Shown here: positions 8,304-16,067 of the stretch, one piece after another
How the letters are laid out: each line of letters starts with the position of its first letter
How positions within the stretch are numbered: the first letter of the stretch is position 1
Notes under the pieces: model-generated
Databases searched by the model: none
Seen by the model: the letters and a program-made list of their open reading frames with translations, nothing else
What the model was told of the DNA's origin: nothing
Made by a program: the position numbers and the translations under genes
Assembly: GCA_000421065.1 (NCBI GenBank)
Contig: ATWD01000001.1
Span: 930,001 to 994,000, forward strand
Direction of reading: 5' to 3'
Origin: Acidobacteriaceae bacterium TAA 166
Lineage (GTDB): Bacteria > Acidobacteriota > Terriglobia > Terriglobales > Acidobacteriaceae
DNA: 64,000 bases

Positions 8304-9881
8304 GTGCAAGCCTCCCCCAACACTCGCCGAGCGCCCGGCGATCTCTCCGCCGGGCTGCTGTTTCCACTCTTCTTCGCCGCCGTCTATCTCTCTCACATCA
8401 CCCTGCTCCGTCTCCCCTACTTCTGGGACGAGGCGGGCTACTACATTCCCGCGGCGTGGGACTTCCTCCGCACCGGCTCGCTCATCCCCCAGTCGACGCT
8501 CACCAATGCCCATCCTCCGCTGCCCTCCATCCTGCTCGCGGCTTGGTGGCACGTCTCCGGATTCGTAGTCAGCGGAACCCGCACGCTGGTCGTCATGGTG
8601 ACGGCGATCGCTCTGGTCGCAGTCTTTCGTCTCACGCGGTCGCTGCGCGACACTCCAGCCGCCGTCGCCACCGTCGCGCTCACCGCGGTCTATCCCATCT
8701 GGTTTGCGCAGAGCACCCTTGCCCACGCCGACATCTTCGCCGCGGCGTTCACCCTCTGGGCCCTGGCCCTCTACTTCGATCCCACCGCCGAAGACCAGAT
8801 CCTCGTCTCCGGCCTCTTCTCCTTCGCCACCCTCTCAAAAGAGACCGCCATCGTCACCCCCCTGGCGCTCGCCTGCTATCAGGCCGTGCTTTACCTGCGC
8901 TCGCGCAACGCCTCCCAGCGGCGTTCTCACGCTCTCTGGGTTGCCTCGCTGCTCTCTCCCCTGCTTCCCCTCGTCGCCTGGTACGCCTACCACCGCCATC
9001 GCACCGGCTTCATCTTCGGCAACCCGGAGTTCCTGCGCTACAACGCCACCGCCAACCTCGACCCGGTCCGCATCCTGCTCTCGCTCTGGCACCGCCTGCT
9101 GCACCTCACCACCCACATGAACATGTACGTCCCGGTGGTCTGCGCCATCGCGGCCATCTTCATGCCGGTCGTGCCCAATGCGCGTCCCCTGCTCTCGCGC
9201 CGCGCCCTCGGCAGCGTCCTCACAGTCCTCATCGCCAACTGGATCGCCTTCTCCATCCTCGGAGGAGCGCTGCTGACCCGCTACCTTCTGCCCATATATC
9301 CATTGGTGATCCTGCTCTGTGTCGTCATCTGGCAGCGCCACCTCCGTCAATGGTGGATGCTCGCCGCGCTCAGCGGCGCCGCCTTCCTCGCCGGCATCTG
9401 GATCAACCCTCCCTACGCCTTCGCCCCCGAGGACAACCTCACCTACCGTGACATGATCGTTCTGCACCAGCAGGCCATCTCGATCCTGGCGCAACACTAC
9501 CCGCATTCGACCGTCCTGACCGCGTGGCCCGCCACCGCCGAGCTCTCCCGGCCCGAGCTCGGCTACGTCCGCCAGCCCATCAAGACCGTCTCGCTCGAAA
9601 ACTTCGCCATCGACCAGATCGAACGCGCCGCAGAGGACCCCGGGGCCTTCGACACCGCGCTCCTCTTCTCCACCAAGTGGGAGCCCCCGCCCAATCATCT
9701 CGACTTCGGCCGCGGCAACCGCAAGGCCGACACGAAATACTTCGACTTCCACCACGACCTCTCTCCCGCAGAAGCCGCCTCCCTCCTTCATGGAGAGATC
9801 GTCTGGCAAGCCCACCGCAAAGGCGAATGGGCCGCGGTCCTTCACTTCCCACGAGCCGTCAACGCGTCACTCACGAAGTAA
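8304..9881 (+). CDS. Integral-membrane glycosyltransferase of the ArnT/PMT (GT-C) type
   Basis: A 525-residue protein with about ten hydrophobic segments. The first external loop has PYFWDEAGYYIPAAWDF followed by TNAHPPLP, the acidic catalytic region of GT-C enzymes that use polyprenyl-phosphate sugars (ArnT, protein mannosyltransferase, RgtA-like). A soluble periplasmic C-terminal part of about 150 residues follows the last span. The start is GTG 8304, preceded by GAGAGG. The acceptor cannot be told from sequence. A second GT-C enzyme is encoded at 16068-17924. A long copy of the palindromic element begins six bases after the stop. Confidence 0.82.
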   Translation: MQASPNTRRAPGDLSAGLLFPLFFAAVYLSHITLLRLPYFWDEAGYYIPAAWDFLRTGSLIPQSTLTNAHPPLPSILLAAWWHVSGFVVSGTRTLVVMVTAIALVAVFRLTRSLRDTPAAVATVALTAVYPIWFAQSTLAHADIFAAAFTLWALALYFDPTAEDQILVSGLFSFATLSKETAIVTPLALACYQAVLYLRSRNASQRRSHALWVASLLSPLLPLVAWYAYHRHRTGFIFGNPEFLRYNATANLDPVRILLSLWHRLLHLTTHMNMYVPVVCAIAAIFMPVVPNARPLLSRRALGSVLTVLIANWIAFSILGGALLTRYLLPIYPLVILLCVVIWQRHLRQWWMLAALSGAAFLAGIWINPPYAFAPEDNLTYRDMIVLHQQAISILAQHYPHSTVLTAWPATAELSRPELGYVRQPIKTVSLENFAIDQIERAAEDPGAFDTALLFSTKWEPPPNHLDFGRGNRKADTKYFDFHHDLSPAEAASLLHGEIVWQAHRKGEWAAVLHFPRAVNASLTK

Positions 9882-9886
9882 CGACA

Positions 9887-10076
9887 GCGCTGCCGCGCGG
9901 GCCCACTCGCGTGGGGCGGTCACTTCGTGACGCGTGTAACGGCTACGCCGTGGGCCTCCCTTCGGTTCGGCGCAAACATCTTCGCAAGCGACCAACGGGA
10001 GCCACCCCGAAGGGCAAATACGCGTCACGAAGTGACCGCTCCACGCGCAGTGGGCCCGGCTGGCAGGCCATCGCCT
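9887..10076 (+). repeat. Palindromic intergenic element, long copy 1
   Basis: Long copy with both outer arms and the inner hairpin module. The left arm has GCCCACTCGCGTGGGGCGGT and CACTTCGTGACGCGT; the right arm carries their inverse (ACGCGTCACGAAGTG, CCACGCGCAGTGGGC). The inner hairpin is imperfect here (left half CTTCGGTTCGG in place of CCGTTGGTCGG). It sits between the glycosyltransferase and the TPR-protein gene, both on +, in the same core orientation as the copies at 11.8, 21.7, 36.4 and 39.9 kb. Confidence 0.9.
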
Positions 10077-10102
10077 CTCCTCACCCCATCTATACTCAAC
10101 CT

Positions 10103-11734
10103 GTGCTCAGGTTCTCCTCACTTCGCCCGGCGCTTCACAGAATCGCCGTCTTCCTCGCGCTCTTTGTTGTCGCAACATCCCTCCTCGCGGCACAAGCTCC
10201 GGATGCCGCAAACCCTCCCGGCCGCGTCGTCCTGGTCCTCCCCTTTGAAAACCACTCCGGTCAGCCCGACCTCGCCTGGATCGGCGAGTCCTTCCCCGAC
10301 ACCCTGAACCAGCGACTCTCCTCCGCCACCTTCCTCACCATCTCCCGCGACGACCGCCAGTACGCCCTCCACCATCTCGGCTTCCCCGCCGACTTCCGTC
10401 CCACCCGCGCCACCACCATCCGCATCGCCCAGACCCTCGACGCCAACTACGTCATCCTCGGAAGCTACAACGTAGCCAACGGTCGCATCTCCGTTCAGGC
10501 CCAGGTGCTCGAGATCAACAACCTGCGCCTGTCCGCGCCCATCGAGGACTCCAGCTCCCTCGAGCGCCTCTTCGACGTCCAGAATGCCATCGCCTGGAAG
10601 GTCGCCCGCCAGATCGACCCCAAGTTCAACGTCGCCCAGCAGACCTTCCTCGCCGCCTCCGGCCAGATCAAGCTCAGCGCCTTCGAAAACTACATCCGCG
10701 GCATCACCGCCACCACGCCCCAGGACCGCGTCAAGCGTCTGCAGCTCGCCGTGCAGGAGTCTCCCAACTACACCGACGCACTTCTCGCCCTGGGCAAGGC
10801 CCAGTACGCCTCCCGGGACTACGACCACGCCGCCGCCACGCTCGCCCGCATCCCCGAGAACGACCGCCGCGACCTCGAGGCCAACTTCTACCTCGGTCTC
10901 TCCCGCTTCAACACCGGCCGCTACGCCGACGCCGAGCGGGCCTTCGCCTTCATCGCCACCCGTCTGCCTCTGCCCGAGATCATCAACAACCAGGCCGTCG
11001 CCTCCAGCCGCCAGGGTCACAACGCCACCGCCTTATTCCAGCGAGCCGTCGCCGCCGACCCCAAGGATCCCGACTACCACTACAATCTCGCCGTCTCGCT
11101 TTACCGCTCCGGAGACTTCGCCGGAGCCCAGCGCGAGACCGACACCACCCTCAAGCTGCGCCCCGCCGACCCCGAAGCCCCGCAGCTCAAAACCCTGATC
11201 TCCCGCGGCCATCCCTCTTCCACGCCGCCCCTCACCCCCGCCTCGTCCACATCCGCCTTCGAGCCCCTCGAGCGCATCCGTCGTGCCTACACGGAAGCCT
11301 CCTTCCGTCAGGCCGCCTTCCAGATCGACCAGATGCGCGCCGTCCGCCTGGCCATGCTTCCTCCCGCCGAGCAGGCCACCCAGTACGTCCAGATGGGCAG
11401 CGACTATCTCGCCCAGGGGCTCATCCCCGAGGCCGAGCGCGAGTTTCAGGCCGCCCTCGCCGCCAGCCCCGCCTCCGCACAGGCCCGCGCCGGACTCGCT
11501 CAGGTCCGCGAGCGCTCCGGCGACACCAACGCCGCCCGCGACGAGGCGCAGGCCTCGCTCAAGCTTGCTCCCAACGCCCCGGCCTATCTCGTGCTCGCAC
11601 GCCTCGATCTCAACGCCAACCAACCGGCGGCCTCGGCCACCGACGTCTCGCAGGCCCTCAAGCTCGAGCCCCGCAACTCTGCCGCCCTCGGCATGAAGCA
11701 GGCGCTCGCCGCACGCGGGCAGTCCGTCCCATGA
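10103..11734 (+). CDS. Secreted TPR-repeat protein with TolB-N/FlgO-like N-terminal domain
   Basis: A 543-residue protein with an N-terminal signal peptide (hydrophobic AVFLALFVVATSLLA then AQA cleavage-like site). Residues about 40-180 form a domain beginning VVLVLPFENHSGQPDLAWIG and including DANYVILGSYNV, as in TolB-N/FlgO-like and adenylate-cyclase-associated domains. Residues about 200-540 contain at least six TPR-like helical pairs (for example NYTDALLALGKAQYASRDYD and YVQMGSDYLAQGLIPEAERE). GTG 10103 is the only start giving a proper signal peptide; TATACT lies at about 10091, so transcription may begin almost at the start codon. Function is probably periplasmic protein-protein interaction; no enzymatic motif is seen. 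Confidence 0.75.
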   Translation: MLRFSSLRPALHRIAVFLALFVVATSLLAAQAPDAANPPGRVVLVLPFENHSGQPDLAWIGESFPDTLNQRLSSATFLTISRDDRQYALHHLGFPADFRPTRATTIRIAQTLDANYVILGSYNVANGRISVQAQVLEINNLRLSAPIEDSSSLERLFDVQNAIAWKVARQIDPKFNVAQQTFLAASGQIKLSAFENYIRGITATTPQDRVKRLQLAVQESPNYTDALLALGKAQYASRDYDHAAATLARIPENDRRDLEANFYLGLSRFNTGRYADAERAFAFIATRLPLPEIINNQAVASSRQGHNATALFQRAVAADPKDPDYHYNLAVSLYRSGDFAGAQRETDTTLKLRPADPEAPQLKTLISRGHPSSTPPLTPASSTSAFEPLERIRRAYTEASFRQAAFQIDQMRAVRLAMLPPAEQATQYVQMGSDYLAQGLIPEAEREFQAALAASPASAQARAGLAQVRERSGDTNAARDEAQASLKLAPNAPAYLVLARLDLNANQPAASATDVSQALKLEPRNSAALGMKQALAARGQSVP

Positions 11735-11765
11735 TGCTTTTAGCTCATATCGACATATTCAAGAC

Positions 11766-11960
11766 AGGCGCTGCCGCGCGGGCCCACTGCGCGTGGGGCG
11801 GTCACTTCGTGACGCGTGTACCGGCTTCGCCCAGGGCCTCCCGCTGGTCGGCGCAAAAATTTCATTAAGCGACCAACGGGAGTCCCACCCCGAAGGGAGT
11901 ACATAAGTCACGAAGTGACCGCCCCACGCGCAGTGGGCTCGGCCGGCAGGCCAGCGCCTT
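11766..11960 (+). repeat. Palindromic intergenic element, long copy 2
   Basis: Long copy between the TPR-protein gene and the NfeD gene. The outer arms pair almost perfectly (GCCCACTGCGCGTGGGGCGG with CCGCCCCACGCGCAGTGGGC), and the inner module pairs the CTCCCGCTGGTCG and CGACCAACGGGAG strands with one G:T-type mismatch. The left flank carries TATCGACATATTCAAG, a degenerate version of the flank seen at copies near 19.3, 21.6, 32.1 and 39.9 kb. The remainder of this 303-base gap shows nothing else. Confidence 0.9.
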
Positions 11961-12037
11961 GAATAGCTCAATACAACCCAGCAAAGAGGTGTCATCATTG
12001 AGCAAAGCAGCTTCAAACGGCAGACACTGATGGCACA

Positions 12038-13378
12038 ATGAACCTCCGCCTCCATCCCGGCACCGGCATCTTCTCCAGCCTTCTCCTGCTCCTTCTGTGC
12101 CTCAGCGGAGCCGTTCCCAGCCCTGCGCAACAGCCCGCGCCCGTCATCCGGCTCACCCTCCACGACACCATCCAGCCCATCTCCGCCGGCTATCTCGAGC
12201 GCGGTCTCGCCGAAGCCGAGCGCCGCCACGCCGCCGCCGTCCTCATCTCGCTCGGAACCCCCGGCGGCCTGCTCGACTCCACCCGCGTCATCGTCCAGGC
12301 CTTCGAGCACTCCGCCGTCCCCGTCATCGTCTACATCTCTCCTTCCGGCAGCCGGGCCGGGTCAGCCGGCTTCTTCCTCCTCGAGGCCGCCGACGTCGCT
12401 GCCATGGCCCCCGGAACCAACGCCGGAGCCGCCCACCCCATCCTCGAAGGTAAGCAAGCCGACTCGATCCTCAATCAGAAGATCGAAAACGACGCCACCG
12501 CCTTCCTGCGCTCCTACGTCTCCCGCCGCGGCCACAACGCCCGGGCCGCCGAAGACGCTGTCCGCAGCTCGAAGTCCTACAGCGACGAGGAGGCACTCAA
12601 GCTCAATCTCATCGATCTCACCGCCCCCGACGACGCCTCCCTGCTCCGCGCCCTCGACGGCCGCAAAATCCACCGCTTCGACAGCACAGTCCAAACGCTT
12701 CATCTCGCCGGTGCTCCCATCCTCCTCATCGAGCCCTCTGTCCGCGAGCGCCTCCTCGGCCATCTCGCCAGCCCCGATCTCGCCGTGCTGGTCCTCACCC
12801 TCGGCGCCCTGCTCATCTATCTCGAGTTCAATATCCCCGGAACCATCGTCCCTGGCGCCCTCGGAACCCTGCTCGTCCTCGTCGCCCTCTTCGGCCTCAA
12901 TCTCCTTCCCATCCACCACACCTCCGTCTTCCTCCTGCTCGCAGGACTCACCCTCTTCGTCCTCGAGGCCAAGTTCCCCAGCCACGGCATCCTCGCGCTC
13001 ACCGGAACCCTCGCTCTCATCTTCGGTCTGGCCACCCTGGTCGAGGGCCCCATCCCCCAGCAGCGTGTCCACACCTCGACCGCCGTCGCCGTCGGCCTCG
13101 GCTTCGGCATCATTACCTTCGGCCTCGCCTGGATCGCCCTTCGAGCCCGCCGCGGCAAAGTCCTGCTTGGCTCACAGGCCATGATCGGCGCTGAGGCCAT
13201 CGTGCGCCCCTCGCTTCCCGATGCCTCACCCTCCGATAGCTTCCAGGTCGAGATCCGTGGCGAGCTCTGGAGCGCCCGGCTCCTCTCGCCCTCCACTCCG
13301 CTTCCACCGGCGGGCTCCGTCGTCCGCGTCGCCCAGGTCGACGGCCTCGTCCTCCTCGTCACCCCCACGGCTTCATAG
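12038..13378 (+). CDS. NfeD-family membrane serine protease (ClpP-class, long form)
   Basis: A 446-residue protein with a signal peptide, an N-terminal ClpP/SppA-like protease domain (about 35-215), four to five hydrophobic spans (about 240-370) and a C-terminal OB-fold NfeD domain (about 385-445). The protease domain has the expected GTPGGLLDSTR, the nucleophile Ser in SRAGSAGFFLL followed by AAMAPGTNAGAAHP, and a candidate catalytic Lys in LNQKIEND, matching the Ser-Lys dyad known from the archaeal PH1510 family. It likely acts in membrane-protein quality control, often with a stomatin-like partner, but no stomatin gene is adjacent. ATG 12038 starts the signal peptide. Confidence 0.88.
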   Translation: MNLRLHPGTGIFSSLLLLLLCLSGAVPSPAQQPAPVIRLTLHDTIQPISAGYLERGLAEAERRHAAAVLISLGTPGGLLDSTRVIVQAFEHSAVPVIVYISPSGSRAGSAGFFLLEAADVAAMAPGTNAGAAHPILEGKQADSILNQKIENDATAFLRSYVSRRGHNARAAEDAVRSSKSYSDEEALKLNLIDLTAPDDASLLRALDGRKIHRFDSTVQTLHLAGAPILLIEPSVRERLLGHLASPDLAVLVLTLGALLIYLEFNIPGTIVPGALGTLLVLVALFGLNLLPIHHTSVFLLLAGLTLFVLEAKFPSHGILALTGTLALIFGLATLVEGPIPQQRVHTSTAVAVGLGFGIITFGLAWIALRARRGKVLLGSQAMIGAEAIVRPSLPDASPSDSFQVEIRGELWSARLLSPSTPLPPAGSVVRVAQVDGLVLLVTPTAS

Positions 13379-13385
13379 ATCGAGG

Positions 13386-13452
13386 ACAGCGCTGCCGCGC
13401 GGGCCCACGGCGCTCGGCCGGCAGGCCATCTCCAAAAATCGTGGCTTTGAAC
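13386..13452 (+). repeat. Palindromic intergenic element, short copy with the core deleted
   Basis: Only the two outer ends remain: GCGCTGCCGCGCGGGCCCAC on the left joins directly to GGCCGGCAGGCCAT on the right. The right flank (CCAAAAATCGTGGCTTTGAA) is the inverse of the flank found on the left of the copies at 19.3, 21.6 and 39.9 kb, so this end is inverted relative to those. It starts seven bases after the NfeD stop. Confidence 0.8.
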
Positions 13453-13542
13453 AGGGTTGACGCCAGCCGTAATCCAGCGCACTCCAGTAATCCAGAGTAG
13501 ACTGAAGAGGCAATACTTTTGTTCTCAGGGAGTTCTTTTCTG

Positions 13543-14232
13543 ATGTCGATCGTCTCTCGCCCACTGCGCGTGTGGAGCCTCGCTCTTTGCCTCTTCGCAA
13601 CCTTCGCAGCACCCACCGCCCACGCCCAGGCCAACAGCAGCAGTGACGGTACCACCACTCCCCTTCACAAGCAGCTCTCCCGAATCGATGTAGCCGCCAA
13701 CGCCATGGCGACCTTCACCAAGAACACCTCTGGCACCAACTACCTCGGCATCACCGCGGATCAGACCGCCAGCAACACCGTCGGTTTTCTCCTCACCTTC
13801 CGTTACACCAAGTCCCCCTACATTGGCGGCGAGTTCAACTACAGCTACGCCCGCTTCACCCAGCACTATCAGCAGAACGGCCAGGACGTCTATCTCTTTG
13901 GCGGTGTCCAGGCCAACACCAGCGAGTACACCGTGGGCTACGTCGCCCATCCCCCGCACCGCCTGCTGACGGCCAAGCCCTTCATCGCGGCCGGCCTCGG
14001 CTCCACCGCCTTCCGTCCCACCAGCGGCGGAGGACAGGCCCTCTTCTCCCGCGCCCGCGCCACCTACTACTACAGCGCCGGCCTCGAGAAGGAGCTCAAT
14101 AATCACTTCGACGTCCGAGTTCAGTTCCGCCAGACCTTCTACAAGGCTCCCGACTTCGGCCAGAACTATCTCTTCTTCGATGCGCGAACCTGGACCGTCG
14201 AGCCCACCATCGGCTTCGCCTACCACTTTTAG
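13543..14232 (+). CDS. Outer-membrane beta-barrel protein
   Basis: A 229-residue protein with a clear signal peptide (LALCLFATFAAPTAHAQ). The mature part alternates polar and aromatic residues in eight or so predicted strands, contains FRYTKSPYIGGEFNYSYARF, and ends in the aromatic pattern WTVEPTIGFAYHF, typical of a C-terminal OMP insertion signal. It resembles small OmpA/OmpW-like barrels with no periplasmic domain. I chose ATG 13543 with GGGAG upstream; the frame also opens at TTG 13519. Function unknown beyond the fold. Confidence 0.78.
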   Translation: MSIVSRPLRVWSLALCLFATFAAPTAHAQANSSSDGTTTPLHKQLSRIDVAANAMATFTKNTSGTNYLGITADQTASNTVGFLLTFRYTKSPYIGGEFNYSYARFTQHYQQNGQDVYLFGGVQANTSEYTVGYVAHPPHRLLTAKPFIAAGLGSTAFRPTSGGGQALFSRARATYYYSAGLEKELNNHFDVRVQFRQTFYKAPDFGQNYLFFDARTWTVEPTIGFAYHF

Positions 14233-14256
14233 CGGTTCCCCCGGTAACCGACGACT

Positions 14257-14553
14257 GTGCCCATCGCCCGGCTCCTCCTTGAGATTGAGATCGCGCACGC
14301 TCAGTCGCTCAAAGATCGACGGCAGGTGGTCCGCTCGCTTAAGGACAAGCTGCGCAACGGCTTCAATCTCGCGGTGGCGGAGCTCGATTCCGCCGAGGTC
14401 TGGAATCGCGCCACCCTCGGCATCGCCGTCATCTCCGGCTCCCGAAGCTACCTCACCGGTCAGCTCCAGCAGATCGATCAGGCCGCCCATCGCATCGTCC
14501 AAGGCTTGGGTGCCGAGATCATCGACTCCTACAGCGAGTTCCTCGAGGATTAG
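14257..14553 (+). CDS. ylxP: DUF503 family protein YlxP
   Basis: A 98-residue protein matching the YlxP/DUF503 family: IEIAHAQSLKDRRQVVRSLKDKL near the N-terminus and NLAVAELDSAEVWNRATLGIAVIS in the middle. In many bacteria this gene lies between infB and rbfA and its product is associated with translation, though the role is not settled. Here it precedes rbfA and nrnA, while infB is on the other strand 7 kb away. Start is GTG 14257. Confidence 0.88.
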   Translation: MPIARLLLEIEIAHAQSLKDRRQVVRSLKDKLRNGFNLAVAELDSAEVWNRATLGIAVISGSRSYLTGQLQQIDQAAHRIVQGLGAEIIDSYSEFLED

Positions 14554-14652
14554 AATCGAGATACCCACAAATCCGACCTCGAAATCCACCGGCAGGATTA
14601 GGTGCGAGGCCGCAACCTTTGGTAGTCTGACCAGTCCAGCAGGACCTAACGT

Positions 14653-15066
14653 ATGCCCGAACATCGCGCCCGTGCCCACCATCGCAATCGTGTAGCCAAT
14701 ACCTTCTCGGAAGAGATCGGGGCTATGCTCGAAGGCGAACTCTCCGATCCACGCATCGCTCCCAGCTACGTCACCGACGTCGTCCTGGCCCCCGGAGGAA
14801 AGTCCGCCCGCATCTACGTCGCCGTCTACGGCGACGAGCGTGAAGAAGAATCCACGCTCGCGGGACTCATGACCGCGCGGGCCTACATCCGCTCCCAGCT
14901 CCGCGAGAGAATGGGGGTCCGTCACGTTCCCGAGCTCACCTTCGCCATCGACCGCTCCGAAAAGATGACCGGCCGCATGGACGAGCTTCTCGAACGAATG
15001 CGAAAACGGGAGAGAAAGCAGGTCTCCTCCAACGCGGAGACCTCACGGGTAAACGCCAACTCATGA
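14653..15066 (+). CDS. rbfA: Ribosome-binding factor A
   Basis: A 137-residue KH-like domain protein. The N-terminal RNRVANTFSEEIGAMLEGELSDPR and the core SYVTDVVLAPGGKSARIYVAVYGDE, ending with VPELTFAIDRS, match RbfA. It binds the 30S subunit during 16S maturation and cold adaptation. The C-terminal 25 residues are charged and likely disordered. Its stop overlaps the ATG of nrnA by four bases. Confidence 0.93.
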   Translation: MPEHRARAHHRNRVANTFSEEIGAMLEGELSDPRIAPSYVTDVVLAPGGKSARIYVAVYGDEREEESTLAGLMTARAYIRSQLRERMGVRHVPELTFAIDRSEKMTGRMDELLERMRKRERKQVSSNAETSRVNANS

Positions 15067-16043
15067 CGAAGGAAGCCCCCATCGCAGCTCTGCTCGAGGC
15101 TCTGCGCTCATCTCCACGTTTTCTCATTACATCGCATGCCCGTCCGGATGGGGACGCCATCGGCTCGGTGATTGCCATGGCCTGCATCCTCGACCAGCTG
15201 GGGGTGGAATCCGTCGTCGTTCTCGCCGACTCGATCCCCCAGGTCTACCGGACCCTGCCCGGCATCGATCGCGTCCACCTCTCCACCGACGTGCGCTTGG
15301 TCGAACCCGATCCCAACGTCCCCGTCATCGTGCTTGAGTGCGACAGCATCGCCCGCACCGGTCTCGCCGGCCTTGAAGGACGGAGACTGATCAACATCGA
15401 CCATCACGCCAGCGGAAAGAACTTCGGCGACCTGAACTGGATCGACGAGCACGCCAGCGCCGTCGCCGCCATGGTCTACCGCATCGCGCGGGCAGGGGGG
15501 CTCGATATCCCGCCAGCCATGGCCGCCTGCCTCTATACCGCCATCATCTCCGACACCGGATCCTTCACTTATCCCAGCACCAATCTCGAAACCTTCGCCA
15601 TGGCGCACGATCTCGTCCGCCGCGGGGCGGACCCCAACCGAGTCGCGCGAGACATCTACTTCTCCAATCCCGAGAGCAAGATACGGCTCCTCGGAGCCGC
15701 CCTCTCCAATCTCCGCAAGGACGGCACCATCGCTTGGAGCTGGATCACCACCCCCGAGATGGAGCAGGTCGGCGCCGGAGCCGAGGACTGCGAAGGCGTC
15801 GTGAACTACCTCATCGGCATCGCCGGCGTCGAATCGGCAGTCTTCCTGCGCGAGCTCCCCGGAGATCAGTTCCGCCTCAGCATCCGCAGCAAGGGAGGAC
15901 TCGATGTCGCCAGGGTGGCCGAAAAATTCGGCGGAGGCGGCCATCGCAGCGCCAGCGGATGCACGATCGATGGACCGCTCGAGGACGCAACCTATCGCAT
16001 TCTCCAGGGCCTCCGCGAACAACGCAAGGCAGGACTCTGTTAG
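15063..16043 (+). CDS. nrnA: DHH-family nanoRNase/pAp phosphatase NrnA
   Basis: A 326-residue DHH/DHHA1 phosphoesterase. Metal-binding motifs are visible in order: SHARPDGDAIGS (about 20-31), VLECDS, NIDHHASGKNFGDLNWID (about 107-124, the DHH motif) and, in the DHHA1 domain, GGGGHRSASG near the C-terminus. It degrades short oligoribonucleotides and 3'-phosphoadenosine 5'-phosphate. Order ylxP-rbfA-nrnA is the classical downstream half of the nusA-infB operon. Confidence 0.92.
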   Translation: MTKEAPIAALLEALRSSPRFLITSHARPDGDAIGSVIAMACILDQLGVESVVVLADSIPQVYRTLPGIDRVHLSTDVRLVEPDPNVPVIVLECDSIARTGLAGLEGRRLINIDHHASGKNFGDLNWIDEHASAVAAMVYRIARAGGLDIPPAMAACLYTAIISDTGSFTYPSTNLETFAMAHDLVRRGADPNRVARDIYFSNPESKIRLLGAALSNLRKDGTIAWSWITTPEMEQVGAGAEDCEGVVNYLIGIAGVESAVFLRELPGDQFRLSIRSKGGLDVARVAEKFGGGGHRSASGCTIDGPLEDATYRILQGLREQRKAGLC

Positions 16044-16067
16044 CCTTGTCTCGTCTTCACTTCCGAA

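Noticed and set aside
7404..8726. 440-codon open frame on the minus strand opposite the DUF3467/glycosyltransferase genes
   Set aside because: It is antisense to genes with clear family matches, has an amino acid mix typical of GC-rich shadow frames (many Arg, Gly, Glu, Asp runs) and no ribosome binding site.
1..9000. A cobalamin riboswitch in or after the cob operon
   Set aside because: No B12-box-like segment found; the operon start lies left of the window where such an element would be expected.
13525..14925. 466-codon minus-strand frame opposite the beta-barrel gene, ylxP and rbfA
   Set aside because: Overlaps three recognised plus-strand genes; Gly/Val/Glu-rich low-information translation; no motif.
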